From Lichtheimia corymbifera B2541 (Eukaryota > Mucoromycota > Mucoromycetes > Mucorales > Lichtheimiaceae), in the NCBI GenBank assembly GCA_000697475.1, contig JNEU01000877.1, forward strand, positions 91,611-155,610: a stretch of DNA of 64,000 bases. The letters are read 5' to 3'. The notes under the pieces were generated by a model, which was not told where the DNA came from, searched no databases, and worked only from the letters and a program-made list of their open reading frames with translations. The translations under genes were made by a program, and so were the position numbers. Of this stretch, positions 1-14,119 are shown piece after piece (positions within the stretch are counted from its first letter, which is position 1; each line of letters starts with the position of its first letter).

Positions 1-2325
1 TCCACTCAAGGTTTCTTCAGGCATGCTGAGCAAGTGGGCCCCCTTGTCATTTGTTTTTTTATTCACGGCGGTTTCCAGAAGCAGCAATATGTCTATCAGC
101 ATCCGTGTCACCTGGGCAACCACATCAATTGCAAGATCAAGCAACACACATGCAACGAAGCCGCACCCTCCTTCCTTACAGCATCACAATACATCCTCGT
201 TTACATCGTTATACATAGTCACCTAGTCCCCGAATAGTCGCCATAGATCTTTGTGTTTTGTACATAGATTATGAATAATACATTCATTGAGACACAATAC
301 AATGGGAAGATTCGTTATATTTCATCATATCCATGTTGGAGCTGTGTTGTTTATTATGCTTATCGACTATGAAGTTGCCAGTACTTCTCTCTTAACGCTC
401 ACACAGCCATCCTCAAACAACGTCTTATTTCGTGAAACTTGAGCATAGCAAAGTGATTTCAGTAATACCAAGATTGTTGGATGAGCTTGTTTATCTCAGA
501 TCCTGATTTATGCATGCACAATCAATCACACCAAGGCTCTGTATAGAAGCTCCCCATCAATCCATCAGCTCTTTGTGGTAACAGAAATACCCACGCCCAC
601 CGTGCAGATATAAACAAGATGGATGTTGTCGCCCATCGCATTTCTCACGTACATCTCTTTCTTTCCATCATATCGCTCTTTGACTGCTGAGAACTATGGT
701 GGATAGTCCTCTTTGTGAACGATCCCTGTACTCATTGTTTTCCTATGTACTTTCATTGTCATGGTTGTCATTGTGATATTTGGCTCTTTTAATAAGGCAA
801 AACCTAATCACATCGCTTGATGAAGCATGTGTTCATCTACATATCATGTCCCTTTTGATGTAGCTCAAGATTTTTTTTTGTGTTCTTGATCCGCTTTTCT
901 TGCAAGCGCTATTCAGTCGACAGCTGTTTAAACTCTATCTATGTCGTCAATACGCCACTCCTCACGATTGGCCTAGCTCAGCAAAAGCTTTGTTTTTCGC
1001 AACTTTTGCAACCACCCCAATATAGTCGCTACCCAATTGTATGCAAGAAAATCGTTATATCATCTCCATGCGGGCTGTAGTGCTCAATTGGGTCACGATT
1101 GGTGACCAGGAAGGCCACAAGGTTCATGTCCGTATGTCCCTTGATCCCATGTATCAGCGATCCGAGGACATATATTCTCCGCTGATTCCATCAAGATCAC
1201 GACTCTCAGTCCAGGAACGCCTTCAGCAGAAGAGAAGAAGTTGTTCTCATGGGTACGGTCATATGACACCTGATCCGCCTCGTTAGCTGATACATCTCGG
1301 GAAGAAGAGGAGAGATTCGTAAGCAGTATCCAATCACGGTCTTCAGCTTGATATATCTAACAACAATCAGCATGCGAGCTTTATTTACCATGGTATTCCA
1401 GAAAATTCAAGACTCTGGTCGATATGTAATATATGTACACAATCAACAGCATCGAGCATAAACAACTTAGAGCACGTGGATACTACATGTGAAGAGCTGA
1501 AGAATATTATGCTGGTGTCGTTTTTAGTCGGCCTCCTCAAAATGAAACAATGTTCGCTGATGCTGCTGTTACGACACCACCACCTCCATCACCAAAGCGA
1601 TCATCGTCATTGGTATGTATTTATCATATCAGCTACACGTGTGCTCACTCTACATTACCTTATAGAGTGACCCGAGACCAAGGAAACGAACACGATGGAC
1701 AGGGTGGAAATAAAGGATATGGTTTAGATTGCAAAGCTAAAATGAATGTTGACAATGCTGTTGCTATCATCTTGGGCTAGGCGCTATTAGAGCCGATTTT
1801 GTCATCAAGATCAATGCGTACAGCATGCATGTCTTTGTAAGAGAAGAACTTTTGATTCCCCGCATGAGAACTCAATGTTGATCAAGGAACCGTTTTCTCG
1901 GAATTGCTCATCAGCCGACTGTGCGTGACACCCTGTGCCTTGTCGGGGAGAGAAAAGGAACAAGGGAACACCACCATCTCATCAGCAAGAAGCTAAAGTT
2001 CATCTCGTGGACAATATATGCATCGTATTATAAAATGGTTTAGACATGATATATATGTGTATGCATCTTTTGATTATGTATCATACGATTGTTTATTAGA
2101 AAGATCATGGCATTTGAATGTGCGCGGTACAATGAACAAGAAGAAGGGTGCTCTTAGCGCGCCAGGAACACAGCACAGCACAATATCCGATTAATGCCCG
2201 CTACCCCAAATGCCGTGTTTGGGGCCAAAGCTGCTTATCATGTGAAGATCTAAGCTTTATAAGGTTACACGTCTATTCTGCTTTCGAGTTTCTTTCCCTT
2301 GCTTTAACTCTGTTGTATACACGCA
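1..2325. other. No confident gene; possible fragments
   Basis: I see no recognisable protein family here. At the left edge a minus-strand ATG at 24 begins MPEETLSG and runs off the window, so a gene may start there, but eight codons prove nothing. Between about 1041 and 1709 on the plus strand, short open stretches (around MSLDPMYQR near 1133, and PPPPSPKRSSSL near 1570) could be exons. A GT-AG pair at about 1612-1666 would join the second to SDPRPRKRTRWTGWK and a stop, with a basic, nuclear-signal-like tail. I cannot connect these into a gene. The rest is AT-rich intergenic sequence and the ECT1 promoter. Confidence 0.4.
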
Positions 2326-3988
<1,663 letters not shown>

Positions 3989-4277
3989 TCAACCTATACA
4001 CACATATACGCCCTCCTCACATTGTATCCTCCCTCACCTTCCAATCCACCTTAATTTACCCGTCTTGCGTTGAATTCATCTTCAACGTTGTATAATTTTT
4101 TGAATTCCCCCCTTTCCTGTATCATATTGTTGCTTCTCCCCTCTTTTCCACCCCCTCTCCTTTCTTCTTGTACTATTGGAGAGAACAATGACAAGAAAAA
4201 AAGTTTATTGTGTAGGCCATAAAAGGCGATTATTAGATGATGTATAAAAGAAAATAAACGCTATACGTTCAACCGTT

Positions 4278-4936
4278 TCAAGGCAACCATACAAGGAGTG
4301 CAAATGGAAGGACGCCAAGTAAGGATGTAGATGCACGAGCCTTCGTGTGGCCATTGCTTTCGACCACATCCGATTCGATGTTGCTGCTGGCGTGAAGCAT
4401 ATCGGCTGATGGGCTAATAATTTCGCTGGTGATGGTGGTGTAGGCTATAATAGGTACACTTGTTGAGTATGCAAACGAAAATATAAATAGCATGATATTC
4501 CTGTACCTGTTACTGTTGGACGTGCTCCATCTTCGCTGCTACCTATGATAAATGGAGAGGTTGGCACTTGGGCTGCTGGTTTGGATGAAGCATTGGTAGC
4601 ATGAGGTGATGGTCTTTCATGTTCACTGTCACAATCTTCATCATCTTCGGATGTGTCGACAACGTATTCGAGCGGAATATCATCCTCATCCTCATCCTCG
4701 TCACAGTCTTCAGCGTCGTCTCTTGAATCATATGCCACATCATCATCATCATCATCACAATCTTCTTCGTCTTGCAGCAAGTGTGTTGAGGGTTCGGATG
4801 GATTCTCCGCTGACAAGCCATTCTCATCAATTAGAGGCTCGTTGGCAATATCATTGACCAGCGTCTTGTGTATAGCAAAGCCGTCACTATCAATGCATGC
4901 ATACTCGCAGCTCATGTCAGCTGCCAAACTTGTCAA
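4278..4936 (-). CDS. Acidic Ser/Asp-rich protein with GPI-like C-terminus (5' end unresolved)
   Basis: I do not recognise the family. Coding exons are 4936-4507 and 4444-4278, joined by a GT-AG intron that keeps the frame. The N-terminal part carries MSCEYACIDSDGFAIHKTL, followed by an intensely acidic low-complexity section with a run of seven Asp and repeated Glu/Asp clusters. The C-terminus ends in a Ser/Thr/Asn-rich stretch and the hydrophobic tail LLGVLPFALLVWLP, typical of a GPI-anchor signal. A cell-surface protein is therefore inferred. The 5' end is uncertain: a splice acceptor lies just upstream of 4936 and an ATG at 5118 sits about 30 bp after a TATAAAAG box, but I could not join that exon in frame. 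ATG 4915 is a fallback start. Confidence 0.5.
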
Positions 4937-5371
4937 CTAGGTGCAACACATAGCATGCTATCATAACGCTTGTTTACATACCACAATCTTGTGCACAGGA
5001 AACGATATCTTTGGATGCCAGAGTAAAGTGTACCAAATGTACCATTGCTGTGATTGTCGTCAATGCTCCACTGGTTTGAAAAAGACGCATCGTTAATGAA
5101 AAAGACACAATGATTCATGCAGCTTTGATCCCGCTTCCTTTCCTTTTATATCTGGGATTGTTACAAACATGTCCAAGCACTCATCCTCGGTACAACGGCA
5201 TAGACGATGATCAATTGGTAATAGAAAAAAGTTTCATGTATTTTTGGAAGATCAAAGTTGAAGCAGAGAGTTTACATGTATATGCAATAAAAAAAGATGG
5301 TATATGCTTCGAGGGAAAGGTTGGGCGGGAGAGAGGGAGAAAAACAGAATGGGAGATATGGAACAGCATTT
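4937..5371. other. Intergenic / possible 5' exon region
   Basis: This stretch probably holds the unresolved 5' exon and promoter of the acidic minus-strand gene (TATAAAAG-like element near 5140 read on the minus strand) and the 3' untranslated region of the PDI gene, whose stop is at 5372. No separate gene is supported. Confidence 0.4.
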
Positions 5372-7032
5372 TTACAATTCATCGTGACCAGTGGAAGCAT
5401 CCTCAGATTCCTCACCATCAAGAGTGATCTTGACACCGTTGGCACTTTGCTCATTCACAAACTTGACAAGATCCTCCAAAGTACGGCCACCTTCATAATC
5501 AACCATTTCATTGGTCTTGGCCTTGAAGAACTTCAAGGTAGGGAAACCTTGAACACTGAAGCCACCTTCAGGTGGGATATCGTTTTCAGTACCATCCAAC
5601 TTGGCAACCACCAACTTGTCTTGAAGACCTTGATCTTTGACAGCAGTACCGAGCTCTTCCCAGATAGGGGCAAGACGCTTGCAGTGACCACACCAGGGAG
5701 CATAAACTTCAACGAAAGCATCCTTGGACTTGTCGAGAACAATGTCATTGAATTCGTTAGCAACGACCACCTTGACAGGACCGTTGTTATCCTCAGGAGC
5801 ATCAGCAGACTTTAAGGTAGGAGCGATCTTGCCAGCGTCATAGTCAGCAAGGAAGGCATCAATGTTGGAAGTGGTGATATCCTTGGTTTGATCAAAGGGA
5901 TACTTGGCACCGGTATCGAGGTGTTGAATACCAAAAGCGGGCCATTGTTCCTTGAGACCGACGTTGCCAGCATGAGCACCATACTTGGAGGCATCAATAT
6001 GAACAAAGTTGACCTTGCCCTTGTACTTTTGGGCAACAGGCTTGAGAGCTGTCACCAAAGGCTCTGCTTGTTCCTCAGATTCGGCAAAGATATAAGCAAG
6101 GGGTAATCCGGATTCAGCATAGGTACCAAAGTTGGATGCGTCGACTTGACCCAAAAGAGGAACAGTGCTGGTCTTGATAAAGTCAGCAACAGCCTTCTTG
6201 TCCGACAAATCCTTGGTCCACTCGTTACGGCCACCATCCACATCCTCATCAAATTGCTTGTAGACGACAAGAGCAGGCACAGTATCGACATTGTGCTTCT
6301 TGGCAAGTCCATCATCCGTCACAAGACCGAAAAAGAAATCATCGCGCATCTCCTCAGCCAATGCTTTGAGGGCTGCTTGGTTGGTCTCATCCGACGATGA
6401 CACGTAACCCACAACAACGGCCTTGTCAGACTTTTTGAAATCATCAAAGTTATCAGCATTCAAATCGCTCACAGCAGGTGCAGCTTGCCTAAGTCATATT
6501 ATTAGAGACTGAATGACGCTTTAATATCCCCCACCCTCTCGCGTTTCAAACTTACTTTTTCATATAGCTGACAATACCAGGTGCTTGACGTGGACCCTTA
6601 TATTCAGAAGTGTTGCCCTTTCTAAAGACCTTGAGAGTGGGATAACCACGGACTTCATACGAGTTGCACAATTCAGTGTTGGCTGTACAATCCACCTTGC
6701 CGAGCTCGATAGAATCCTTAAGTTCAGTAGCTGCCTTCTCGTATTCAGGGGCTAAGAAACGCCAAATTGATCATCAGTATACATGCATGCATACACATCC
6801 TTGACGCGACGACAAACCACACGTCGCCACGTTTCCTCCCTTGTTACATACCAAGAGCCTTGCAATGGCCACACCATGGAGCATAAAACTCGACGAGCAT
6901 CAGATCCTGATCCATAACCTTTTCTTCAAAGTTGTCTTGATTGAGCTCAATGACATTGTCGGCGAGGACGCTTTGAGTAAGAGCGGCAAAGGTGGTAGCA
7001 AGGGCTGTCCAAAGCAAAGATCTCTTGACCAT
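5372..7032 (-). CDS. PDI1: Protein disulfide-isomerase
   Basis: An ER-lumen oxidoreductase that forms and rearranges disulfides in secretory proteins. Exons 7032-6852, 6751-6556 and 6488-5372 give 497 residues, the usual PDI length. The N-terminus [20 protein letters not shown] is a signal peptide. Domain order is a-b-b'-a'. The first active site is [12 protein letters not shown], split just after by intron 1, and the second is [14 protein letters not shown] near residue 380. The protein ends in an acidic tail and HDEL, the ER-retrieval signal. Both CGHC sites are intact, so it should be catalytically complete. A longer reading frame exists upstream of the chosen ATG, but only the ATG at 7032 begins directly with a signal peptide. 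Confidence 0.97.
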
Positions 7033-7699
7033 AATGTGGTGTGTTGGGTAGTTTTGTAAAGAAAGAAGGATAAAAAAGAGTTGCAGGAAATAAGGAAGCC
7101 TATTTATCATCCCATTATAAGCGTTTGTGCTGTCTTGCATTGATTGGCTCTGGATATCAAAAGCTAATGCGTAGTTTGAGCCAACTAACTGACACACAGC
7201 TGTTCAATGTTCAATGGTGGGATGTGACACACCGACGTTTTAAGGCAAAGCTTGGTCTTTTAAATGTGGCTCTGTTTCTGCTTTCGTATTAGTCAGCGAT
7301 GCCTTCTTTTTACGTTGAAAATAGGGGAGTGATTATATGATGATGTTTAAAAGTGGTGATGGGCTGTCTTCTAATGGTGGCTAATATGCATGTAGTACCT
7401 CGGCTGCAGGTTACCAATAATGCCGCACGCCTTTTTGGTTTGGTGATTAGCCTTCCATCATCAGGCTTAGCTCCTTCTTATATCCAAGTTTATTTTGTTA
7501 AAGATGTGTCCCCATCCCAAATGGGTGCATGAAATACTTCACTTGTACTAACCAGCATTATGGATACCATGCATTGATTGAGACCATGATGCACTACTGC
7601 GTGATAATATCACTTGGTTGGGTAAACGTTATTTGACCATCACCATCGAGCACACACACAACCCGTGTTAGTCAACAACAAATGCAAACGTGATTTTAT
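7033..7699. other. Intergenic region (PDI promoter and GPD1 3' flank)
   Basis: No open frame of interest. It holds the PDI promoter on the right-to-left strand and the 3' end of the glycerol-3-phosphate dehydrogenase gene. I found no convincing unfolded-protein-response element. Confidence 0.4.
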
Positions 7700-9024
7700 T
7701 TAATAAGTGAGGTACTCAACGATGCATTCAGGTGGTGCTCTTTCATAAATAACACGGTACACCGCTGTCATCAATGGAAATCTATGCATAAAAGTTGAGC
7801 AACCCAAGTCAAATGATTGTTGTCAGCTATGCACTTACTCTTCTGTCATGTTGCGTGTGACCAAGAACCGATGTACTTCAAGTGCCGTGGTAGTACCTTG
7901 CAGCTTTTGACCATTAAGAAGCTCTTTTTCAATTTCTTCAATAGACTATATATGACAGGGTATCAGCGGATGATGCATACCATGATCTTGAATAGAATTA
8001 TACCTTATCCGAGTGAATAAAAGCTTCAGCAACGCGACGATTACGACCTCCAGAGCACGTAGTGATCAAATCCGCCACACCACAGGATTGAAAGAAAGTC
8101 TCTGTGCGCACACCACCAAAAAAGGTCTTGCCAAACTTTCGCATTTCCAAAAGACCACGTCGAATCACAGCGGCTCTTGTATTGTTGCCATACTTTAAGC
8201 CATCGCAGACACCTGCAGCGATTGCCACGACGTTCTTGAGCGCACCACAAATTTGCAAGCCTGTGTAATCCTCGATGACTGATATGTTAAAGTAAGGGGT
8301 ATGGAAGAGTTTCTTGAACACGGCACCATCTGTGTCTGGGTACTTTGTTCCAATGGTTGCTTCTCCATACTTTTCTTCAGCCACCTCCGTTGCAATATTG
8401 GCACCACTCAATGCAGCGCATTCGATACCAAGCAATTTGCTAATCTCATCCGAAAAGAGCATAATGTTCTCATCTCGAAAATCAAGACCCTTGATCAATG
8501 TAATGCCCCGACAGTCTGCATCAATCACCTCCTTCAGTGATCCACATGTTTGGTACACAAACTATAAATAAAGATGCATGAGTTGTGATCCCTACTACTA
8601 CTACTACATATACGTGTGGATGTACCTGATGGGGTAAGACAAAGACAAGGATATTGGCTCCTTCAGCTGCCTTTTTGACATCAGGTTCGGCCACGATGTT
8701 TGGTGAGAGCTTGATCCCTGGTAAATACCTGTTTCATTGTCAACATCAGGCTTTCAGTCTGGAGGTCTTTACTTACTTTACGTTCTCGTGTTGCTGATTG
8801 ATGATATCAGTCAAATTGCGACCATCAATCTGCTCTTGAAAGACCCACATACGCACAGTGGGATCAAATAAATCCGAATGCTGTTGTACATTTTGCCCTA
8901 TGACACGTGCAATGGCGGATCCCCTATGTACATATCTAGGTCAGATCGAGATTGTGTGGTGTGGTGCTATCGTATATTACCAATTGCCCGAGCCGATTAT
9001 TGATACCTTGAGTTGCTTGCCCAT
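7700..9024 (-). CDS. GPD1: Glycerol-3-phosphate dehydrogenase (NAD+)
   Basis: It reduces dihydroxyacetone phosphate to glycerol-3-phosphate with NADH in the cytosol, supplying glycerol for osmotic balance and the backbone of glycerolipids. Six exons (9024-8981, 8923-8777, 8728-8626, 8561-8004, 7945-7839 and 7781-7700) give 346 residues, normal for the family. The N-terminal Rossmann motif is [14 protein letters not shown], split by intron 1. The conserved core reads [20 protein letters not shown] with the catalytic-lysine region, followed by [20 protein letters not shown] in the substrate domain. A tail ending CIVEYLTY lacks a recognisable peroxisomal or mitochondrial signal, so a cytosolic enzyme is inferred. 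The product connects to the phospholipid pathway also served by ECT1, but the two genes are not co-directional. Confidence 0.95.
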
Positions 9025-9275
9025 GCTCTTTTGAAAGGAAAGGGAGAAAGAGTCGAATGATACGATTTCTTTCGTTTCGGTGAATTTTCCTTCTTTCGCT
9101 CTCCCCCCTTGTTGTCTCACTTACAATGACAGAAAACCCTTACATAGTTATGACGATTCATGAAAATTGTATATTTTTGTACAAAAGAAACAAAAGGATA
9201 AAATGTACAGTAAGGTGTAGCTATTAACAAGAAATGGTGATGGTGGTATATATGTACGGTTTGGAAAGAGTGCGT

Positions 9276-11302
9276 TTAGGCGGGTTCATTGGTGGTGGTG
9301 GTAGTCGTCGTATTTGGCTGATCGGTGTTCATTGTTGATGGAGGAGGAGGAGGCGTGGATGATGCTTCTTTTTTCATGATGGAAGGTCGTGGTAGCCACC
9401 GTGGATTGGGTGTACGAGCATTCTTTCGAAAACGTAAAAACAGAAACACGGCAGCACCAGCACATGCAAGGAACCCAACGATACCCAATGAAATGCCGAC
9501 TGCTTTGGCTGTGGTATGATTCGATTGATTTGGATTCGAAATAACCTTGGGTTCATCTCCACCGTCGCCACCATTATCACCTCCATTGTCAGGCATATGC
9601 GGAAATGTAAATCGGCAATCGGGTTGCACTGGCTGTGGTTCGTCTTCTTCTCCTGGTATATTGTCAACCCATTCCCATGTAGCCAAATTCAAGATCCCAA
9701 TATCATTCACAAAGTTGCCATCAGAGTCATATCCTACGTACACACAAAAGACCATGTCAATTATCCATCCACCCCATTTGACTTTTTTTCTTACCCATCA
9801 TAACTAGCATGTAATTTCCATAGGACACAGCTTCATGGCCTGCACGTGCTGATGGCGCTGTTCCTGTCACCACGGGTGTTGACCAACTCAGTGTGCATAC
9901 ATCGAGTACAAAGAGATCCTGAGAAACAGTATGGCCGGATTGATCCGCTTCGCTTGGGTCGTTTTGATCGGTTGGTTGTTGAACATTGATGCCTCCGAAA
10001 ACCACAATTGATTTGCCATCCGGTGCTGTACAAATAATCCTTATCAGTATTCCATTGATCCCCCCCCTCACTATACAATGAATGACTTTTTACCTAATGT
10101 AGCCGAGAAGCTGCCAATAAGAGAAATCCATTAGCATCAATGTCTATTTTGTTGTGTCACCCATTACTTACTCCAATTTGCCATCTGGGGTGTCACCAAT
10201 GGTTGCCATTGTTACAGCCTTGTTTTTGATGGTGTCAAATACTATCCGATCACGTGAGTATAAAGATCATCCATGGGGTCACCACCCCCTTCTAACTTAC
10301 CAAGCACGCTTTGGAAATCAGCTTCACCAAAGATCCATGAATCATCCGAGACGTTTCTGATAGCTGTTTTGCCACCCAATATAAATAATTGTCCTGATCT
10401 GCAATATGTCAGTGCTCTTATATGCAACTAGTGGTTCTTGTACCACAATGCCAAGATGATACTTACACCAAGACTGCCTTATGTCCGTATCGCGCTGGTC
10501 GTTGTCCCCAAGCGTACCGAATGTCGGGCCAGCTCCATACACCTGTTTGCATATCAAAGTTGTAGAAATCATTATACTAAATGTGGGGTTCATTGTATTA
10601 GTAAAATGTCGTCTTTGTTATATGGCGTGTTACTTGCATAAAGTTGTTCACCAGCTTGCTGCTTTTCTTCGGTGGATCGGCCTCCATAAAACCAAGCGAC
10701 CTGAGTAGTACTATTTGCAGTAGCTGACATTTCTGCACGTGATTGTGGTAATTGGCTGGTGGCGTCCACGGCTGTTGTTGATACCATCGTTCCCTTTTAG
10801 CCGCCCATCATCCATAAACTCACACACACACATACACATACCAGCTTGATGCCAAGAAGCAGAAGACATGTTGTAAACGACCATATTGTCCATTTCAGTT
10901 GTACCACGATCCCCAGATTGGACATAGATAGAATCATTTGGACCAGCAAATGCAACACCATATAAATAAGGAGCTACTGTGATGGATGATGATGATGATG
11001 TATCGGATGGTGGTGGTTCCCAGTGAGGACATGATTGATCGACGCCGGTGGAAAGATCCAGTGACCATACGTCAATTGTATCCTGTAGTATGATGATGAT
11101 GTATGTTGTATAAGCATATATACGCAGAAGGTAGTAGTAATAGTGGTACACGTACAGAATTGCCACCAGTCAAATAAACTCGTTGGTCCATGAGAATGGC
11201 TGAAAAGTCTGAAAAGTTGCCGGGAAATGTGTTGTCGCATTGTTGTGCTTGGGCATTGCTGATGACGACAAGAATGAGACATGGCCACCAAAGAGTTAAC
11301 AT
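9276..11302 (-). CDS. Kelch-repeat single-pass membrane protein
   Basis: A multi-exon minus-strand gene. The N-terminus MLTLWWPCLILVVISNAQA is a signal peptide. The next several hundred residues carry kelch-type blades, recognisable by paired glycines followed by aromatic residues, such as VYLTGGNS, VAWFYGGRS, LFILGGKTA and VVFGGINV. A WS/TW spacing also recurs, as in VWSLDLST and LATWEWVDNI. Near the C-terminus lies a membrane segment (AVGISLGIVGFLACAGAAVFLF) with a basic stop-transfer FRK. A short cytosolic tail rich in Pro and Thr ends TTTTTTNEPA. Extracellular kelch beta-propellers of this type are abundant in Mucorales, but their role is unknown. I traced the first exons with certainty (11302 to about 11163, then from about 11091). 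The middle splice sites, between 9.7 and 10.8 kb, are less certain. Confidence 0.8.
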
Positions 11303-11767
11303 GGTGGTGGTTCAATAGGAGAAACAAAGGGAGGCAAATGAAAAGGTACGAAATGCTTTAAAGGAGCGGCTGTCTGTGTTTCAAAATGTTATCACTTGAA
11401 TGTATGATATTGGGATGTGAAGGCTGACAATAGATAACTGGCTGCAGAGAATAGAGTGATATGAATGGATCCTATTGAATGTGGGAGGATCATGAATGAT
11501 GATGATGATGATGCTCACTAAAGCACTGTCATCCTTGCCGTAAGAGGTTTAGCCTACAAGTGAATGCTAGGCTGGTCCAGACGATCCGAAGGTGGAGACC
11601 ACGTTGCACAACGCTGATGATGAACGAAAAGAAATTGCAACTGTAGATCGTCCGCAATTACATTTTGAGCTTAGACCGTCTTTGCTCAATGTAATCCAAC
11701 ATATTTCTCTTTTCCTCTCTTTTCACTTTTTTTTTCTTTCTCCCCCCTTAATCAAGTTGTCAAAACA
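11303..11767. other. Divergent intergenic promoter region
   Basis: This separates the kelch gene (leftward) from the Q/N-rich membrane protein gene (rightward). The last 60 bases before 11768 form a CT-rich tract typical of fungal core promoters. A short GAT trinucleotide run lies near 11500. No gene is seen. Confidence 0.4.
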
Positions 11768-12815
11768 ATGAAGGTTCATTCTATAACATCCTCCGTGATC
11801 CTATTACTGTTTCTGGTCAATACGATCGACGCACAGTTATCAGACCTACTTCCAGGTGGTGGTTCATCTGACGCTGCCAACGTACCCACAGCCACAGCTG
11901 AACCATCACAAGGCAATTCACCTACGCCTGCACCTACCACTACAGACCAGCAACAACAACAGCCTACCACTACACAAGACCAAAACCAAAATCAAGACCA
12001 AAATCAAAACCAGCAGCAGAATCAACAAAGCCAAGACCAAAATCAAAACCAGCAACAGACTACTCAAGGGTCTAATAACAACACGGGAGCAGTAGCAACA
12101 CCCACTCCAGGAGACAATGACCAACAAGATCATTCGAGCGGGGATAGTGCTACGACTCCCGAATCAACGTCGGACTCATCACAGGAGAATAATAACAATA
12201 ACAACAACCAGCAGCAACAAGATCAAAATCAAGATTGGCAGCAGGATCGAAACCAAAATCAACAACATCAAGGTGATAACAATCAGCTATCGACTGCTAC
12301 AATTGCCGGTGCTGCAGTAGGAGGCATAGGTAAGAAGATATATAGATGATGTCTATAATTGTATGCATTTTCCTTTGTTGCTAAAAATAATATCTATTGT
12401 AGCGGGTGTGGCGTGTGTTATTGGTTTCTTATGGTGGTTGTGCTGTTGCCGAAGACGTCGTCAAGATGACAAACGAAGACGTTTGACAAGGGAATTTGCA
12501 GCTACAGAGGAAGATTTTGCCATCCATGACAACAGCAATGTTGGTATGCGACAGCCCATGTTGCCTTCTTTCCAACAACAAGCACGGCGGTTTGTGTCAC
12601 CACCTCCTACGGGGTATATGACCTTGCACGACCAATCCGTCAATGATTATCCTGTTAATGATTACCCGTACGACAACAACGCCATCAGCAAACAATTACC
12701 ACCGGCACCTCTTGTCGCTGCCACCGCCACCACCACTCATAAGCCTGATATCCCAACCTATGCATCCAAACCCGATACCATTGATCATCAACCCCATAAA
12801 CCAGATGAAGCATAG
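11768..12815 (+). CDS. Q/N-rich single-pass membrane protein
   Basis: Two exons, 11768-12329 and 12403-12815, give 324 residues. The N-terminus MKVHSITSSVILLLFLVNTIDA is a signal peptide. The ectodomain is low-complexity, dominated by Gln, Asn, Asp, Ser and Thr with repeated DQNQ units, and is likely heavily O-glycosylated. The intron falls inside the transmembrane segment (AGAAVGGIAGVACVIGFLWWL), followed by CCCRRRRQDDKRRR, a palmitoylation-like cysteine cluster and basic stop-transfer. The cytosolic tail contains MRQPMLPSF and NDYPVNDYPYDN. The overall plan resembles wall-stress sensor architectures (stalk, membrane span, short tail), but there is no WSC or other recognisable domain, so sensor function is only a guess. 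The Asn/Gln runs are prion-like. Confidence 0.75.
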
Positions 12816-12860
12816 ACTCGTAATAAAAGATTTGTAGTAGTAGTAGTAGCATGATGATGT

Positions 12861-14068
12861 TTATAATCCGTACAAGTAGGTTGCATAAATCACACATCCA
12901 GTGCCGATGATAAACGTGCCAGTGATGGTAAATCCAAAGAGCCATACGCTCATTAAACTTGAGAGAATGATACTGAAGCTGGTAGCAAATCCCTTGAGAA
13001 TGGAATCTATCACAATGTCCTTCCTTAGATTGACAAATCGAATTGCACATATATATACACACACAACATACCAGCAAACTTGACCACAAGACCCACAATA
13101 AGACCACCAATCGCTTGGATCAAAATGACACACCACGTCATTGGCGTATAGTGTACAAAGAACCCCTTTTCCATGATGGTAGGAGCATCTTGAATCAAGG
13201 TGGCAACGCCCAACACCACCGAAAAAGCCGCGAGGCGTGTACTATTGATCCACCATACACTCATATCATTGCCATCCTTTTTGTCACCGCCCACATCCAA
13301 AGGTAATCGTTGTGCTGTTGCTGTTGTTTGGGGACCTCCTTTGAGGATCTTTTCAGTATAGACGGCTGCTAAACCTGAAAGGACACATGCCACTAGGACG
13401 GCCACATAGCCTTGTACACCGGATTGATTGCCGATTGATTCAGTGGCAGATGATGATGCTTCTTCAACGACTTCTTCTTTTGGCAAAACGACCAGCGCAA
13501 TACCAATAGTCAGCAAACCCAGGGCCACCCATTTGATTTGTGATAAAGTCTTGTTGAGCACGATACGGCTGAAGAAGGCGGTGGTAAGTAGCTTGAGTTG
13601 ATACAAGACGGCAAACGTAGCCACATCCAAGTGCGTAGCAGCCACATATTGAAGATTGTTCTATGGTACCTTGATAATGAGAGAAACGTATACACATATA
13701 CATAGAGTTTACGTATAGGTTACCTGTATCAGGTAGATGATGGCAGGGACGGCCGTCTTTACGGCAAAAGGCCACTGTGTAATAAATTCATGGTGCAGGA
13801 GCTTCACCAGCCGAGAAAAGGACCGCCGACATGTCATTGTATACAATGCACCGAAACACACGACCAGCTTGACACACTCATTCATGAAGACGGCAGTGGA
13901 TGCGAGGTATTGCTGATCGCTGGGAACACTTGCTCGAGTGTAACGCATGACGAGATTCAAAGCACTGTTCTGCACAATGAGCAATAGCAAGACCAGGTAT
14001 TTGACGTCGTTGGTTGAAGCGGCTGCTGTTGCTGTTGCTGTTGCTGCATAAGTAACGTTAGCATCCAT
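12861..14068 (-). CDS. Nucleotide-sugar transporter (SLC35A / UDP-galactose or UDP-GlcNAc type)
   Basis: A Golgi or ER membrane antiporter that exchanges a nucleotide sugar for the nucleoside monophosphate. Exons 14068-13724, 13660-13072 and 13006-12861 give 359 residues. Conserved SLC35A motifs are visible: QNSALNLVMRYTRA in helix 1, NNLQYVAATHLDVATFAVLYQLK around helices 3-4, VLNKTLSQIKWVALGLL, and FATSFSIILSSLMSVWLFGF near the C-terminus. These fit the family of UDP-Gal, UDP-GlcNAc and CMP-Sia carriers; the substrate cannot be decided from sequence. An in-frame upstream ATG at 14119 would add 17 residues. I chose 14068 (MDANVTYA) as the closer start. The gene is tail-to-tail with the Q/N-rich protein gene, with only 45 bp between the stop codons. 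Confidence 0.9.
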
Positions 14069-14119
14069 AGTTATAGTATTCAAGTTTGAATAAATGACGT
14101 ACCCATGTTGTTGAATCAA

